This document shows, one piece after another, positions 7,147 to 17,711 of a stretch of 64,000 nt of DNA (positions are counted from its first letter, which is position 1; each line of letters starts with the position of its first letter). The DNA is from Lachnospiraceae bacterium (GTDB taxonomy: Bacteria; Bacillota; Clostridia; Lachnospirales; Lachnospiraceae), in NCBI GenBank assembly GCA_016281555.1, contig JAEEIV010000033.1:22401-86400 (forward strand), read 5' to 3'. A program made the translations under genes and the position numbers. The notes under the pieces were generated by a model that was not told the DNA's origin, searched no databases, and saw only the letters and a list, made by a program, of their open reading frames with translations.

Positions 7147-8100
7147 ATGTTTAAACTGGCAGTGCAGACCGGCGGGATCGACGACAGATTCGGCGTTGAC
7201 GGCGCTTACCGGCTGATCCGGGAAGCCGGCTTTGATGCGGTGGACGCGAACGTGGATCACCTGTTTCCTACGGGAGATCTTCGGAACAAGAGACCGATCC
7301 CTCACTTTTTCAGGAGGGACGCCGGTGAGCAGGAGATCATGGAAGCGTTCCGGCCGTACCGGGAGGCTGCCGAAAAATACGGTCTGGAAAACTATCAGGC
7401 GCATGCGCCGTTCCCGTCCGTCATTCAGAACGGACCGGCGGACAATGAGGAATACAATGAGGCGCTGTTGGAAATGCTGAGAAGGACCGTGATCGGTGCA
7501 GCGTCGATCCATTGCCGGAATCTTGTGATCCATCCGTTCTATTATGATTACGAGCACCAGTGTTCTTTGGAAGAAGAGTGGGAACTGAACCGGAAATCCT
7601 ATCTGCGACTGGCGGCGACCGCGAAGGAATACGGCGTCACGATCTGCCTTGAGAACATGTTCCGGAATTATCGCGGAAAGCGGATTGCAGGCGTTTGCAA
7701 TTCCCCGTATGAGGCTGCTGCGTACGTTGACCGGCTGAATGAGGAGGCCGGAACAAACGTCTTCGGATTCTGTCTCGATACCGGGCATGCATTGCTCGTC
7801 GGAACGGACGTCAAGAACTTCATCACCGCGCTCGGCGACCGCATTGCCTGCTTCCACGTTCACGACAACAACGGCATCGAGGACCAGCATCTGGCACCTT
7901 ATATGGGCGTTCAGGACTGGGACCGCTTCATCGAAGGTCTGGCGGCGGTCCGTTACGATAAGACGGTGAGTTTTGAGACGTTCAATATCTGGAACCGGGT
8001 GGATGCGGAACTGTGTCCGGATCTGTTGAAATTCATAGAAAAATCCGGCCGCATGTTCGACCGGAAAGCGGAAGAGATCATTCGTCAAACTCGATCATGA
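7147..8100 (+). CDS. Sugar phosphate isomerase/epimerase family TIM-barrel protein
   Basis: A 317-residue xylose-isomerase-like TIM barrel (AP-endonuclease-2 superfamily). Typical barrel strands carry the metal-site residues: QAHAPFPS near residue 85, LVIHPFYYD, ICLENMF (Glu), FGFCLDTGHA (Asp, His), CFHVHDNNG (His, Asp) and a closing SFETFN (Glu). The family includes hexulose-phosphate epimerases, inosose dehydratases and related enzymes; the substrate cannot be told. GGGAGGA lies just upstream of the start. It runs alone between a terminator and a convergent small gene, whose end it overlaps by 23 bp. A second member of the family is at 46534. Confidence 0.85.
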   Translation: MFKLAVQTGGIDDRFGVDGAYRLIREAGFDAVDANVDHLFPTGDLRNKRPIPHFFRRDAGEQEIMEAFRPYREAAEKYGLENYQAHAPFPSVIQNGPADNEEYNEALLEMLRRTVIGAASIHCRNLVIHPFYYDYEHQCSLEEEWELNRKSYLRLAATAKEYGVTICLENMFRNYRGKRIAGVCNSPYEAAAYVDRLNEEAGTNVFGFCLDTGHALLVGTDVKNFITALGDRIACFHVHDNNGIEDQHLAPYMGVQDWDRFIEGLAAVRYDKTVSFETFNIWNRVDAELCPDLLKFIEKSGRMFDRKAEEIIRQTRS

Positions 8101-8305
8101 CCGTGTAGGTGCTGCCGCTCAAGGTGATCTCCTTCACGGTCCCGGTCTTTGACCGGATCCTTTTGTCCGCGGAGAAGTTCCGGGACATGGCGGCGGCGGG
8201 TTCCGCGGTATAATAGTAGGCGCGGGGCAGTTTCCCTTCCGTGATCTCGACGACGTCGCCGACTTTCAGGACGTCGCGCTCCATGGTAAAAGGTTCGATT
8301 CTCAT
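8078..8305 (-). CDS. Small conserved-looking hypothetical protein
   Basis: A 75-residue protein I do not recognise. It begins MRIEPFTMERDV and has a beta-rich middle (VGDVVEI, KTGTVKEITLSG, YTVMIEF) suggestive of a small barrel such as an SH3-like or KOW-like fold; that is inference from pattern only. ATG 8305 is preceded by AAGGAG at a good distance, which is why this start was chosen over an upstream in-frame ATG at 8419. It is convergent with the TIM-barrel gene and overlaps its last 23 bp. A strong hairpin (8320-8355) lies immediately 5' of its ribosome site. Confidence 0.6.
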   Translation of the reverse strand: MRIEPFTMERDVLKVGDVVEITEGKLPRAYYYTAEPAAAMSRNFSADKRIRSKTGTVKEITLSGSTYTVMIEFDE

Positions 8306-8319
8306 CGGGCACTCCTTAA

Positions 8320-8355
8320 GGCATCCGTCCGCGCATTGCAGCGGTTTCGGATGCC
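8320..8355. promoter_or_regulatory. Inverted repeat next to the 8078-8305 gene leader
   Basis: GGCATCCG (8320-8327) pairs with CGGATGCC (8348-8355), and CCGC (8329-8332) with GCGG (8341-8344) inside. On the plus strand it is followed by GCTTTTG, a weak terminator-like tail for the 7147 transcript. On the minus strand it would be a 5'-leader hairpin directly before the AAGGAG of the small gene. Which role applies cannot be decided here. Confidence 0.45.
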
Positions 8356-8479
8356 GCTTTTGTATCATTTCTGCAGTCATTATAGGATCAGGAAGGGGAA
8401 AAATCAAGAGTGTGGGCATCCTTTCCGAAAAAGTGCGGAAAACGGAAAAAATATTGTGGATTTTTTTCTTTTTTTCACT

Positions 8480-8507
8480 TTCAAAAATTCGTGAATAATG
8501 CTATACT
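8480..8507 (+). promoter_or_regulatory. Probable promoter of apt
   Basis: TTCAAA (8480-8485), 16 bp, TATACT (8502-8507), with T-rich DNA upstream. The -10 box is good and the -35 moderate. The apt start is at 8541, preceded by GGAGGAG. Confidence 0.5.
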
Positions 8508-8540
8508 GTCTCTAATGTTTTTGAAAAATCGGAGGAGAGG

Positions 8541-9065
8541 ATGAAACAGGTAAAAGATTACGTGAGAACGATCCCGAACTTTCCCGAAGAAGGGATCATG
8601 TTCCGGGACATCACCACGGTCGTGGCGGATGCCGACGGACTCAAACTTGCCGTGGACGAAATGACGAAATGTCTGGACGGCATTGAGTTTGACGCGATCG
8701 TCGGTCTCGAATCCAGAGGATTCATTTTCGGGATGCCGATGGCGTACAATACGCACAAACCGTTCGTTCTGGTCCGGAAGAAGGGCAAACTGCCCCGCGA
8801 GACCGTGAGCGTGAAATACGACCTGGAATACGGCTCCGCGGAGATCGAAGTGCACAAGGAAGACATCAAACCGGGCGAGAGAGTCGTCCTGGTCGACGAT
8901 CTTCTGGCGACCGGCGGAACGATGAGCGCGGCGGCCGAACTTGTGGAAAAACTCGGCGCGAAGGTCGTGAAGATGGTCTTTTTACTGGAACTTTCCGGGC
9001 TGGAAGGCAGAAAGAAACTGGAAGGATATGACGTTTCGGCGGTCGTGAGCTATGAAGGCAAGTGA
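8541..9065 (+). CDS. apt: Adenine phosphoribosyltransferase
   Basis: A 174-residue cytoplasmic purine-salvage enzyme: adenine + PRPP gives AMP + PPi. The start MKQVKDYVRTIPNFPEEGIMF is the classic Apt N-terminus. The hood segment GLESRGFIFG and the PRPP-binding loop VVLVDDLLATGGT (near residue 117) are complete. Its length is normal for the family. It starts a purine/central-metabolism group followed at once by the phosphofructokinase gene, with guaB (IMP dehydrogenase) next. The start has GGAGGAG about 8 bp upstream. Confidence 0.97.
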   Translation: MKQVKDYVRTIPNFPEEGIMFRDITTVVADADGLKLAVDEMTKCLDGIEFDAIVGLESRGFIFGMPMAYNTHKPFVLVRKKGKLPRETVSVKYDLEYGSAEIEVHKEDIKPGERVVLVDDLLATGGTMSAAAELVEKLGAKVVKMVFLLELSGLEGRKKLEGYDVSAVVSYEGK

Positions 9066-9115
9066 CCGGGAACGAAGGATCGGGGAACAAATATTTTAAA
9101 CAAGAGGATAGAATC

Positions 9116-11909
<2,794 letters not shown>

Positions 11910-11937
11910 TTGATCGATTTTTATTTCGGAGGAAATT

Positions 11938-12990
11938 ATGGCTATCGTAACGATCGTCGGCGCGGGCATGATGGGTTCCGCGCTTGCCTTCCCGGCGAGG
12001 GAAAACGGCAATGAAGTCAGGCTCGTAGGAACGCCTTTGGACCGGGAGATCATTGAGACCTGCCGGAAAACGAACCGGCACCCGAAGTTTGAAAAGGACT
12101 TTCCGGACGGCGTCGGGTTTTTCCAGATCGAAGAGATGGAAAACGCCCTGAAGGGCGCCGACGTGATGATTGGCGGCGTCTCGAGTTTCGGCGTGGACTG
12201 GTTCGGAGAGTACGTGCTGCCGAAGGTACCGGAGTCATTGCCGGTGCTGTCCGTCACGAAGGGACTATTGGACACGGAGGACGACCGGCTGCTTTGCTAT
12301 CCGGAAGTCTGGGAACAGCGCCTTGAGAAAACGGGGAAGAAGGTCTGCCTGAACGCGATCGGCGGTCCGTGCACGAGCTATGAACTCGTCGCGCACGACC
12401 AGACCGAAGTCACGTTCTGCGGCAGGGACCTTTCCGTGCTTCGGAAACTGAAGGCGATCATGCAGACCGACTATTACCACATCAGCATTTCGACCGACGT
12501 GGTGGGCATTGAGAGCGCGGTGGCGTTGAAGAACGGCTACGCGCTCGGCATCGCATTGACCGTCGGTTTAAATCAGAAGGCGTTCGGTTTGGACAGTGTG
12601 CTTCATTACAATTCGCAGGCGGCCGTCTTCGGTCAGGCCGTAAAAGAGATGTCGCGCCTTCTCGATTTCCAGGGCGCCGGGACGCTCCACAATCTTTCCG
12701 TCGGCGCCGGCGACCTGTACGTCACCGTATACGGCGGACGGACGAGACTCGTGGGGATCCTGCTCGGACGCGGGATGAACATTGACGAAGCAAGAGAAGA
12801 ACTGAAGGGCGTCACGCTGGAGTCGCTCGTCGTGGCGGTGAGAGTGGCCCGCGTCGTGAAACGGGAAGTCGCGAAAGGAAAACTCGCGAAGGAAGATTTC
12901 CCGCTTTTGCTTCACATTGACGAGATCCTGACGGACAAAAAGGCCGTGAACATCCCGTGGGAAGCGTTTACCGGAGAGTACGAGAAATGA
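11938..12990 (+). CDS. NAD(P)-dependent glycerol-3-phosphate dehydrogenase-like protein
   Basis: A 350-residue protein related to GpsA, which reduces dihydroxyacetone phosphate to sn-glycerol-3-phosphate for phospholipid synthesis. A Rossmann fold opens with IVGAGMMGSALA. The middle has SVTKGLL (conserved Lys), GGPC, and ALKNGYALGIALTVG where GpsA has the catalytic LKN helix. The late GAGDLYVTVYGGR corresponds to the GpsA GLGDL(V/I)xT box. Several positions differ from standard GpsA (for example MMG for xWG), so a divergent paralogue with another substrate is possible. The stop overlaps the next gene in an ATGATGA arrangement. Confidence 0.75.
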   Translation: MAIVTIVGAGMMGSALAFPARENGNEVRLVGTPLDREIIETCRKTNRHPKFEKDFPDGVGFFQIEEMENALKGADVMIGGVSSFGVDWFGEYVLPKVPESLPVLSVTKGLLDTEDDRLLCYPEVWEQRLEKTGKKVCLNAIGGPCTSYELVAHDQTEVTFCGRDLSVLRKLKAIMQTDYYHISISTDVVGIESAVALKNGYALGIALTVGLNQKAFGLDSVLHYNSQAAVFGQAVKEMSRLLDFQGAGTLHNLSVGAGDLYVTVYGGRTRLVGILLGRGMNIDEAREELKGVTLESLVVAVRVARVVKREVAKGKLAKEDFPLLLHIDEILTDKKAVNIPWEAFTGEYEK

Positions 12991-14111
12991 TGAGAAAGAC
13001 TTATTCAAGAGTCGGGTTTTCCGTCGTGGCACTGTACGGCGTCATGTCCGTCGTCACTGCGGTGATTCTCCTGGTGATCATGTTCGGAGTGCTTTTCACG
13101 AACTTCTCTGAACTGCTTCTGATGATCAGAAACATGGGCCCGCAGGATGCGTTTAACTTGTTCTTTAATGAGAAATACACGGATCTGGTGCTGCTTGGTT
13201 CGACCCTTGGCTCTGCCGTAGGAATGGGCGCAGGCCTTCTCGTGATGCGCGCGATCTTAAAGAAACCGGAAGCGCAGATCGAACAGAGAGATCTTACGGC
13301 GACGGAGTTGCTGCTGCTGATCCTTTCGGCGTTCGGCCTTTGGGGACTGGGTGCACTCATCGGAAACATTCCGGAATTCTTCGGCGTCCTGTCATTGGAC
13401 CTGACCGCGAAGGATCCGTACATTACGCTGTTCTTCTGCATTTATGCGGTGCTCGGCGCGCCGGTGCTCGAAGAACTCGCGTTCCGGAAACTCATTCTGG
13501 ACCGGGTCCATCCGTACGGCGAACTGATCGGTGCCCTGACCTCCGCTTTGTTGTTTGGACTGTTCCACGGCAATGCGGCGCAGTTCCCACTGGCCTTCGG
13601 CTTCGGGATCGTTTCGTCACTCGTGTATTTGAAAACCGGGAAGATTTCTTACAGCATCCTTTTGCATATGCTGATCAATCTGATGGGGACGTCTCCGGAA
13701 CTGTTTGGCCTGCTCCACATTGACATTACGATCCCGTGGTACGTGATCGCCGGTGCGCTGATGACGGCAGGACTTATCGTCTGGTTCCTGAAACGGAAAG
13801 AGGAGTTGTTTGTATTTCACCGGTCGGCGGTTCCGGATGCGAACCGTCAGGCGTTTAAGAACCCCGGAATGCTGGTCGCCGTGATCGGAGGACTGGCTAC
13901 GGTCGGCGTCACCGAAATATCGCTGCTTTTCAGCGCGTTCATGTCGTATCTTCCCGAACAGATCAGCTCGAGACCGCTCGTCCGGCTGATCCCGATCACG
14001 GCCGTCGTGATCATCGTCGTCATGGTGCTGACGCGTTCCCGGAAGAGGACGGATCCTGAGAGGACGGAACTTCCGGAACCGGATCCTTTTTCCGGTTCCC
14101 CGGACGTTTGA
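12987..14111 (+). CDS. CPBP-family intramembrane metalloprotease
   Basis: A 374-residue multi-pass membrane protein of the CAAX protease/bacteriocin-processing (CPBP/Abi) family. The metal-site motifs are all present: E162-E163-x-x-x-R167 (EELAFR), the HGN motif at H194-N196, and H227 with N231 (HMLIN). About eight hydrophobic segments are visible. The family cleaves peptides or prenylated proteins inside the membrane; the substrate is unknown. The start ATG 12987 overlaps the stop of the preceding gene. The last 92 bp overlap, tail to tail, with the metallophosphatase gene, and the C-terminal 30 residues are polar and low in complexity. Confidence 0.85.
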   Translation: MMRKTYSRVGFSVVALYGVMSVVTAVILLVIMFGVLFTNFSELLLMIRNMGPQDAFNLFFNEKYTDLVLLGSTLGSAVGMGAGLLVMRAILKKPEAQIEQRDLTATELLLLILSAFGLWGLGALIGNIPEFFGVLSLDLTAKDPYITLFFCIYAVLGAPVLEELAFRKLILDRVHPYGELIGALTSALLFGLFHGNAAQFPLAFGFGIVSSLVYLKTGKISYSILLHMLINLMGTSPELFGLLHIDITIPWYVIAGALMTAGLIVWFLKRKEELFVFHRSAVPDANRQAFKNPGMLVAVIGGLATVGVTEISLLFSAFMSYLPEQISSRPLVRLIPITAVVIIVVMVLTRSRKRTDPERTELPEPDPFSGSPDV

Positions 14112-14721
14112 CGCACGGCAATGCTTCGTCCGGAATGTCGATCTCGTACTTATCGTAGCCGTTGATGATCACGGTCTCGCCCCGCGTATCCGTACGCTTG
14201 AAGCCGTGACCGTAATTCCCGTGCACGTGTCCGTGCAGGAAATACTTCGGATGATACCGGTCAATGAGGTCGGTGAAGCATTGAAAACCGCGGTGCGCCG
14301 GGTCTTCCTGGTCGTTGATCCCGGCAGCGGGAGAGTGAGTCAGCAGAATATCAAAACCCTTTTTACGGCGGATCTTGAGCCAGAGTTTCGAGATCCGTCG
14401 TTTCATTTCTTCTTCCGTGTACATGCAGGGGCCGGGTTTGTAGCGCATGGAACCGCCGAGACCGAGGATCCGTAAGCCCCGGAATTCAAAGATGCGGCCG
14501 TCGATCTCCGTACAGCCTTCAGGCGGACATTTCTGATAATTCCGGTCGTGGTTCCCGTGTACGTACAGGACTTCCGCATGCGACATCGTGGCGAGGAAGG
14601 AAAGGTATTCCGGCTTCAGATCGCCGCAGGAGAGAATGAGGTCATACTTATTCAGCATGCCCGGCTCGAAGAAATCCCAGATTTTTCTGTTTTCATGATC
14701 GGATACGACGAGGATCTTCAT
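14020..14721 (-). CDS. Calcineurin-like metallophosphoesterase
   Basis: A 233-residue cytosolic phosphoesterase. The metal-binding motifs run in order: VVSDHEN at residue 5, LSCGDLKPEY, YVHGNHDRN, LTHSPAAG and HGHVHGNYG. The first motif is VSDHEN where the usual form is xSDxHG. The catalytic domain ends near residue 195. The last 30 residues are a Pro/Ser tail encoded where the gene overlaps the convergent CPBP gene. The gene start overlaps the stop of the upstream BMP-like gene by 4 bp, so the two are probably one transcript. Substrate unknown. Confidence 0.85.
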   Translation of the reverse strand: MKILVVSDHENRKIWDFFEPGMLNKYDLILSCGDLKPEYLSFLATMSHAEVLYVHGNHDRNYQKCPPEGCTEIDGRIFEFRGLRILGLGGSMRYKPGPCMYTEEEMKRRISKLWLKIRRKKGFDILLTHSPAAGINDQEDPAHRGFQCFTDLIDRYHPKYFLHGHVHGNYGHGFKRTDTRGETVIINGYDKYEIDIPDEALPCVKRPGNRKKDPVPEVPSSQDPSSSGNASAP

Positions 14722-16655
14722 TCGGTTTCTCCCGGAACGGGTTCCGTTTCCCGGTCCTGTTCCTCTACGCTCATCGTGGCACGCCCTTCCTCATCAAGGG
14801 CCTCGACCGGCGGGATCCGTCCGACGACGTTGTCCATGAGCCAGTCAATGGAAGTCAGTTCTTCCGGCGTCAGCACGTGATCCGGATCACTGTTTTCGAT
14901 CCCGTTCTGCGACCGGAGCACGCCTTTAAAAATCTGCAGGGAACTGTTCCGGATGCTTTCCTGCAGGAAGGAGATGAATTTCACGGTTTCCGCCGGAAGA
15001 TGGCGGCTGACGACGAGATCGATCACGTCGGATTCCATGCCCCACCAGTAGTTCAATGCCCTTTGTCCGCTCTTTTTGTCCTGATCTTCGAAATTCCCGT
15101 TCTGGATGCCGGCGATCAGCTTCCGGTAGAGAATGCCCCAGTTGATGATCGGCATGGCGAGATTCGTGAGACTGCCGTCCACCTCGGTCTCGTAGAGGCC
15201 GAATTCCCTGGAAAAGGAAGAGGGCGTGATGAGTTCTCTGCCCGAAATAATGCGGATGCCATTGTTCCGGAAGAAAGAAACGGCGTCGCTCCCGGTTTCG
15301 GAAGTCCATTGGAGATAGACTTTCGCGGTCGGGTTCACCGCCTTCACACCGAGGGCGAAGGCATTGACGTTCACCAGGTTCACGGGGATCGGATAGGTCG
15401 AAAGATAACCGACTTTCCCGTTGTCCGTGAGGATGCCGGCCAGAATGCCGCTGAGATACTTCGCCTCATAGATCCTCGCGTCGTAGGAACGGATGTACCG
15501 GTGGGCCGCATTCATCGTGCAGGTGAAAAAACGGACCTTCGGATGGCGGACCGCCGCCTTCAGGCAGGGATTCATGAAATTCCGCGCCGTGGCGAAGATG
15601 ACGTCCGCACCTCCCTGCACGGCCTTCTCCAATACGTCCTCGGCCTCGTTCACCGGGTCCACGTTTTCGTATTTGACGGTTTCGATCTCGTCGGACAACG
15701 TGTCCTCCAGATAGAGCCTGCCGAGTTCATGCCCGTAGGTCCAGGCGGAGTCTTCGGGCTTCCGGTTATACAAGAACGCGACCTTCATTTTTTTGTCGGA
15801 ACCAAAAAGCCTGCCGAACAGCGTCTTCTTCGGCGCATCCTCCGCCTCCATCAGGTATTCCACGGTGTCGTTCGACCGGAGCATGAGCAGCTCTTCGCGG
15901 ATCGCCGGGAGTTCTTCCCGGATGACGTCAGGCACCTTCGACAAAGACTCTTTGTAGCCGTAAATCTTAAGATAAGCAAGGTAAGCGTCCGGAACGGGGA
16001 TCTTTCCGTCCTGATTCCAGGAAAGGTTCCGGAAAGCGGTGAAGAAGCGCGCGTAGGACGTGTGGAGATCGGAACGTTCCTCGTCCGACCAGGTCTCATC
16101 AGGCTCCTTTCCCGCGAGTTTTAGGAATTCCGCGTACGAGCCCGGACGGGAGAAGACGAGATAGTTCGCAGGGCAATGCTTGTAGAACGCCAGGTATTCG
16201 TAGTAAACGCGGTTTTCAGGAGCGTCGGTGCGCTCCGGAACGAGGCGGGTCACGATGCCGGGGATCGTCGGTGCGCCGAAGTACTTCAGCACGCTCACCC
16301 GTTTGTTTCCCTCCAGTATGTAGTACCGGTTCATGTATTCGTAGGCCTTCACGGGTTCGCGGATGCCTTCTTCGAGGTGCGCCGCGCAAAGGTTGCTCCA
16401 CTTGGAGGCAAATTCCGTGTTTCCCGCAAGCAGCGGCATGAAGTTCGGTGCGAACGCCGTCCGCCGTCCGGCCGTGTACGTGCCCTTGATCGCATCGGAA
16501 GGGATCTCGGTCAGGCCGAGACGCGTTTCCGCCACGATGGTTTCGTGACTGATGAGTTCCTCCAGCACCTGGAGGTAAGGATATTCGCCGCGGGAGAGCG
16601 CCTCCCGGTAGGCTTTTTCACCGAGCTTCAGTGCCCGGAGGTATTCTTCGTTCAT
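14718..16655 (-). CDS. Cytosolic BMP/PnrA-fold protein with N-terminal ParB-like segment
   Basis: A 645-residue protein. The C-terminal half (from about residue 285, KMKVAFLYNRKPEDSAWTYG) matches the basic-membrane-protein fold of PnrA/Med, periplasmic-binding-like proteins for nucleosides: GADVIFATARNF, VRFFTCTM, YLSGILAGILTDNGKVGYL. Unlike transport lipoproteins it has no signal peptide, so it should be cytoplasmic, like the B. subtilis regulator Med. The N-terminal part contains YYILEGNKRVSVLKYFGAPT, which resembles the ParB/Srx DGHRR core. A sensor that regulates something by binding a ligand is a reasonable guess, not shown. Its own promoter is at 16692-16720. Confidence 0.75.
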   Translation of the reverse strand: MNEEYLRALKLGEKAYREALSRGEYPYLQVLEELISHETIVAETRLGLTEIPSDAIKGTYTAGRRTAFAPNFMPLLAGNTEFASKWSNLCAAHLEEGIREPVKAYEYMNRYYILEGNKRVSVLKYFGAPTIPGIVTRLVPERTDAPENRVYYEYLAFYKHCPANYLVFSRPGSYAEFLKLAGKEPDETWSDEERSDLHTSYARFFTAFRNLSWNQDGKIPVPDAYLAYLKIYGYKESLSKVPDVIREELPAIREELLMLRSNDTVEYLMEAEDAPKKTLFGRLFGSDKKMKVAFLYNRKPEDSAWTYGHELGRLYLEDTLSDEIETVKYENVDPVNEAEDVLEKAVQGGADVIFATARNFMNPCLKAAVRHPKVRFFTCTMNAAHRYIRSYDARIYEAKYLSGILAGILTDNGKVGYLSTYPIPVNLVNVNAFALGVKAVNPTAKVYLQWTSETGSDAVSFFRNNGIRIISGRELITPSSFSREFGLYETEVDGSLTNLAMPIINWGILYRKLIAGIQNGNFEDQDKKSGQRALNYWWGMESDVIDLVVSRHLPAETVKFISFLQESIRNSSLQIFKGVLRSQNGIENSDPDHVLTPEELTSIDWLMDNVVGRIPPVEALDEEGRATMSVEEQDRETEPVPGETE

Positions 16656-16691
16656 ACAGGGTCCCCTGTCCGTCGGTTTTTCATTGCAATG

Positions 16692-16720
16692 ATTATACCA
16701 TAAAACCGTGATGAATGAAA
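16692..16720 (-). promoter_or_regulatory. Promoter of the BMP-fold / phosphoesterase operon
   Basis: On the minus strand, TTTCAT (16720-16715), 17 bp, TATAAT (16697-16692). It faces away from the HEAT-repeat gene promoter that begins 8 bp further on. Confidence 0.6.
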
Positions 16721-16727
16721 GTCATCA

Positions 16728-16756
16728 TTGACTTTTTACGGCAGAATCCATATAAT
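16728..16756 (+). promoter_or_regulatory. Promoter of the HEAT-repeat gene
   Basis: TTGACT (16728-16733), 17 bp, TATAAT (16751-16756), near consensus. The gene starts at 16818 after AAAGGAAG. Confidence 0.85.
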
Positions 16757-16817
16757 AAAAGTGATAAATGAATCATCCCGCGCGAGTTCGGGCGATATTA
16801 CGAAAGGAAGTTGCATC

Positions 16818-17159
16818 ATGGGGAAGAAGAGAGCTAAATTCGAAAAACTGGCGGCGAAGAAAAAGATCGGCGCGATCGCGAGAAACCTGAAGTCGAAAGA
16901 TGCCGAAACCCGGCTGGATGCGATTTACGGACTGGGACTTTGCGGCGGGGAAGATGCGATCAATCTGCTGACGAACTGGTCGTATTCCAAAGACCCGAAG
17001 GAAAGGGAGACGGCGATCCGTGCGCTCGCCAACTGCGGAAAGGGATACAGCATCACGCACATGAGCGATCAGCTGTCCGGAGAGACCGATCCGCTCGTCC
17101 GCGAGGCGATCAAGGAGTCGATCGCAGCGATCAGGGACAGGATCAAGGAAAAAGAGTAA
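16818..17159 (+). CDS. Small HEAT-repeat protein
   Basis: A 113-residue soluble protein. After a basic start (MGKKRAKFEKLAAKKK) come three helical pairs of the PBS/HEAT kind: IARNLKSKDAETRLDAIYGLG, AINLLTNWSYSKDPKERETAIRALANCG, and a last one ending REAIKESIAAIRDRI. Such scaffolds bind other proteins; the partner is unknown. ATG 16818 has an AAAGGAAG site, whereas the earlier in-frame ATG at 16728 overlaps the -35 box. It is monocistronic between its own promoter and the terminator at 17189. Confidence 0.8.
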   Translation: MGKKRAKFEKLAAKKKIGAIARNLKSKDAETRLDAIYGLGLCGGEDAINLLTNWSYSKDPKERETAIRALANCGKGYSITHMSDQLSGETDPLVREAIKESIAAIRDRIKEKE

Positions 17160-17188
17160 TACGGTCCGAAAGGCCTTTCAAAGAAAAA

Positions 17189-17225
17189 AACGGGATCTGC
17201 CGAAGAGACAGGTCCCGTTCTTTTT
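17189..17225. terminator. Bidirectional terminator
   Basis: AACGGGATCTG (17189-17199) pairs with CAGGTCCCGTT (17209-17219) with one G-U. It is flanked by an A run on the left and a T run on the right, so it can end both the HEAT-repeat gene and the convergent XRE gene, whose stop codon lies at its edge. Confidence 0.9.
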
Positions 17226-17568
17226 ATTCCTGGTGAAGCAATGCGTTCAGTATGGTTGCGGCGGTGCGTTTCATGCGTTCATCGGACCGGTTCAGCGTTT
17301 CGACGAGATCGGTGAGTTCATAACTTTCCGCACCGCTTTCCTCACCGAGCAGCACGGCGTCGGGACTGACCTTCAGCACGCGGCATATGGCGATCAGCGT
17401 GCCGATGCGCATGTTGCTTTCTCCGCGCTCTATGTCCGCATAGGTCCGTAAGGAAATGTTCGCCCCTTCCGCCACATCGAACTGGCTGAGTCTGAGATCG
17501 GTGCGGTATTTCAAAAGACGGGCTCCGATTCTGACGAGATCGAAATCATAAGTTTCCGCAGCCTGCAT
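17224..17568 (-). CDS. XRE-family transcriptional regulator
   Basis: A 114-residue DNA-binding protein. The helix-turn-helix lies at about residues 14-68: LLKYRTDLRLSQFDVAEGANISLRTYADIERGE, with SQ in helix 2, SLRTY in the recognition helix and the IERG signature. The rest is a short helical tail that may dimerise. ATG 17568 is preceded by AAAGGAG; an ATG 17 codons upstream lacks one. Its promoter overlaps a GTATC-N6-GATAC palindrome, so it probably represses itself. The neighbouring ApbE gene ends 143 bp further right on the same strand, so other targets are open. Confidence 0.88.
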   Translation of the reverse strand: MQAAETYDFDLVRIGARLLKYRTDLRLSQFDVAEGANISLRTYADIERGESNMRIGTLIAICRVLKVSPDAVLLGEESGAESYELTDLVETLNRSDERMKRTAATILNALLHQE

Positions 17569-17612
17569 AATAAAACTCCTTTCCCAGGCGGAACTATGGT
17601 TCCGTTGCATAA

Positions 17613-17643
17613 GTATCATAATAGATACGATATGCGTTTACAA
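17613..17643 (-). promoter_or_regulatory. Promoter of the XRE gene with overlapping palindrome
   Basis: Minus strand: TTGTAA (17643-17638), 17 bp, TATGAT (17620-17615). A 16-bp inverted repeat GTATC-N6-GATAC (17613-17628) covers the -10 box and part of the spacer. This is a natural place for an XRE dimer to bind and repress its own gene (inference). Confidence 0.6.
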
Positions 17644-17711
17644 GGAACTAAAGTGCCTATCAAAAGGAATTACTATGCAGTTTACCGGAGGTTTGGAGAG
17701 GTTGGAAACGG

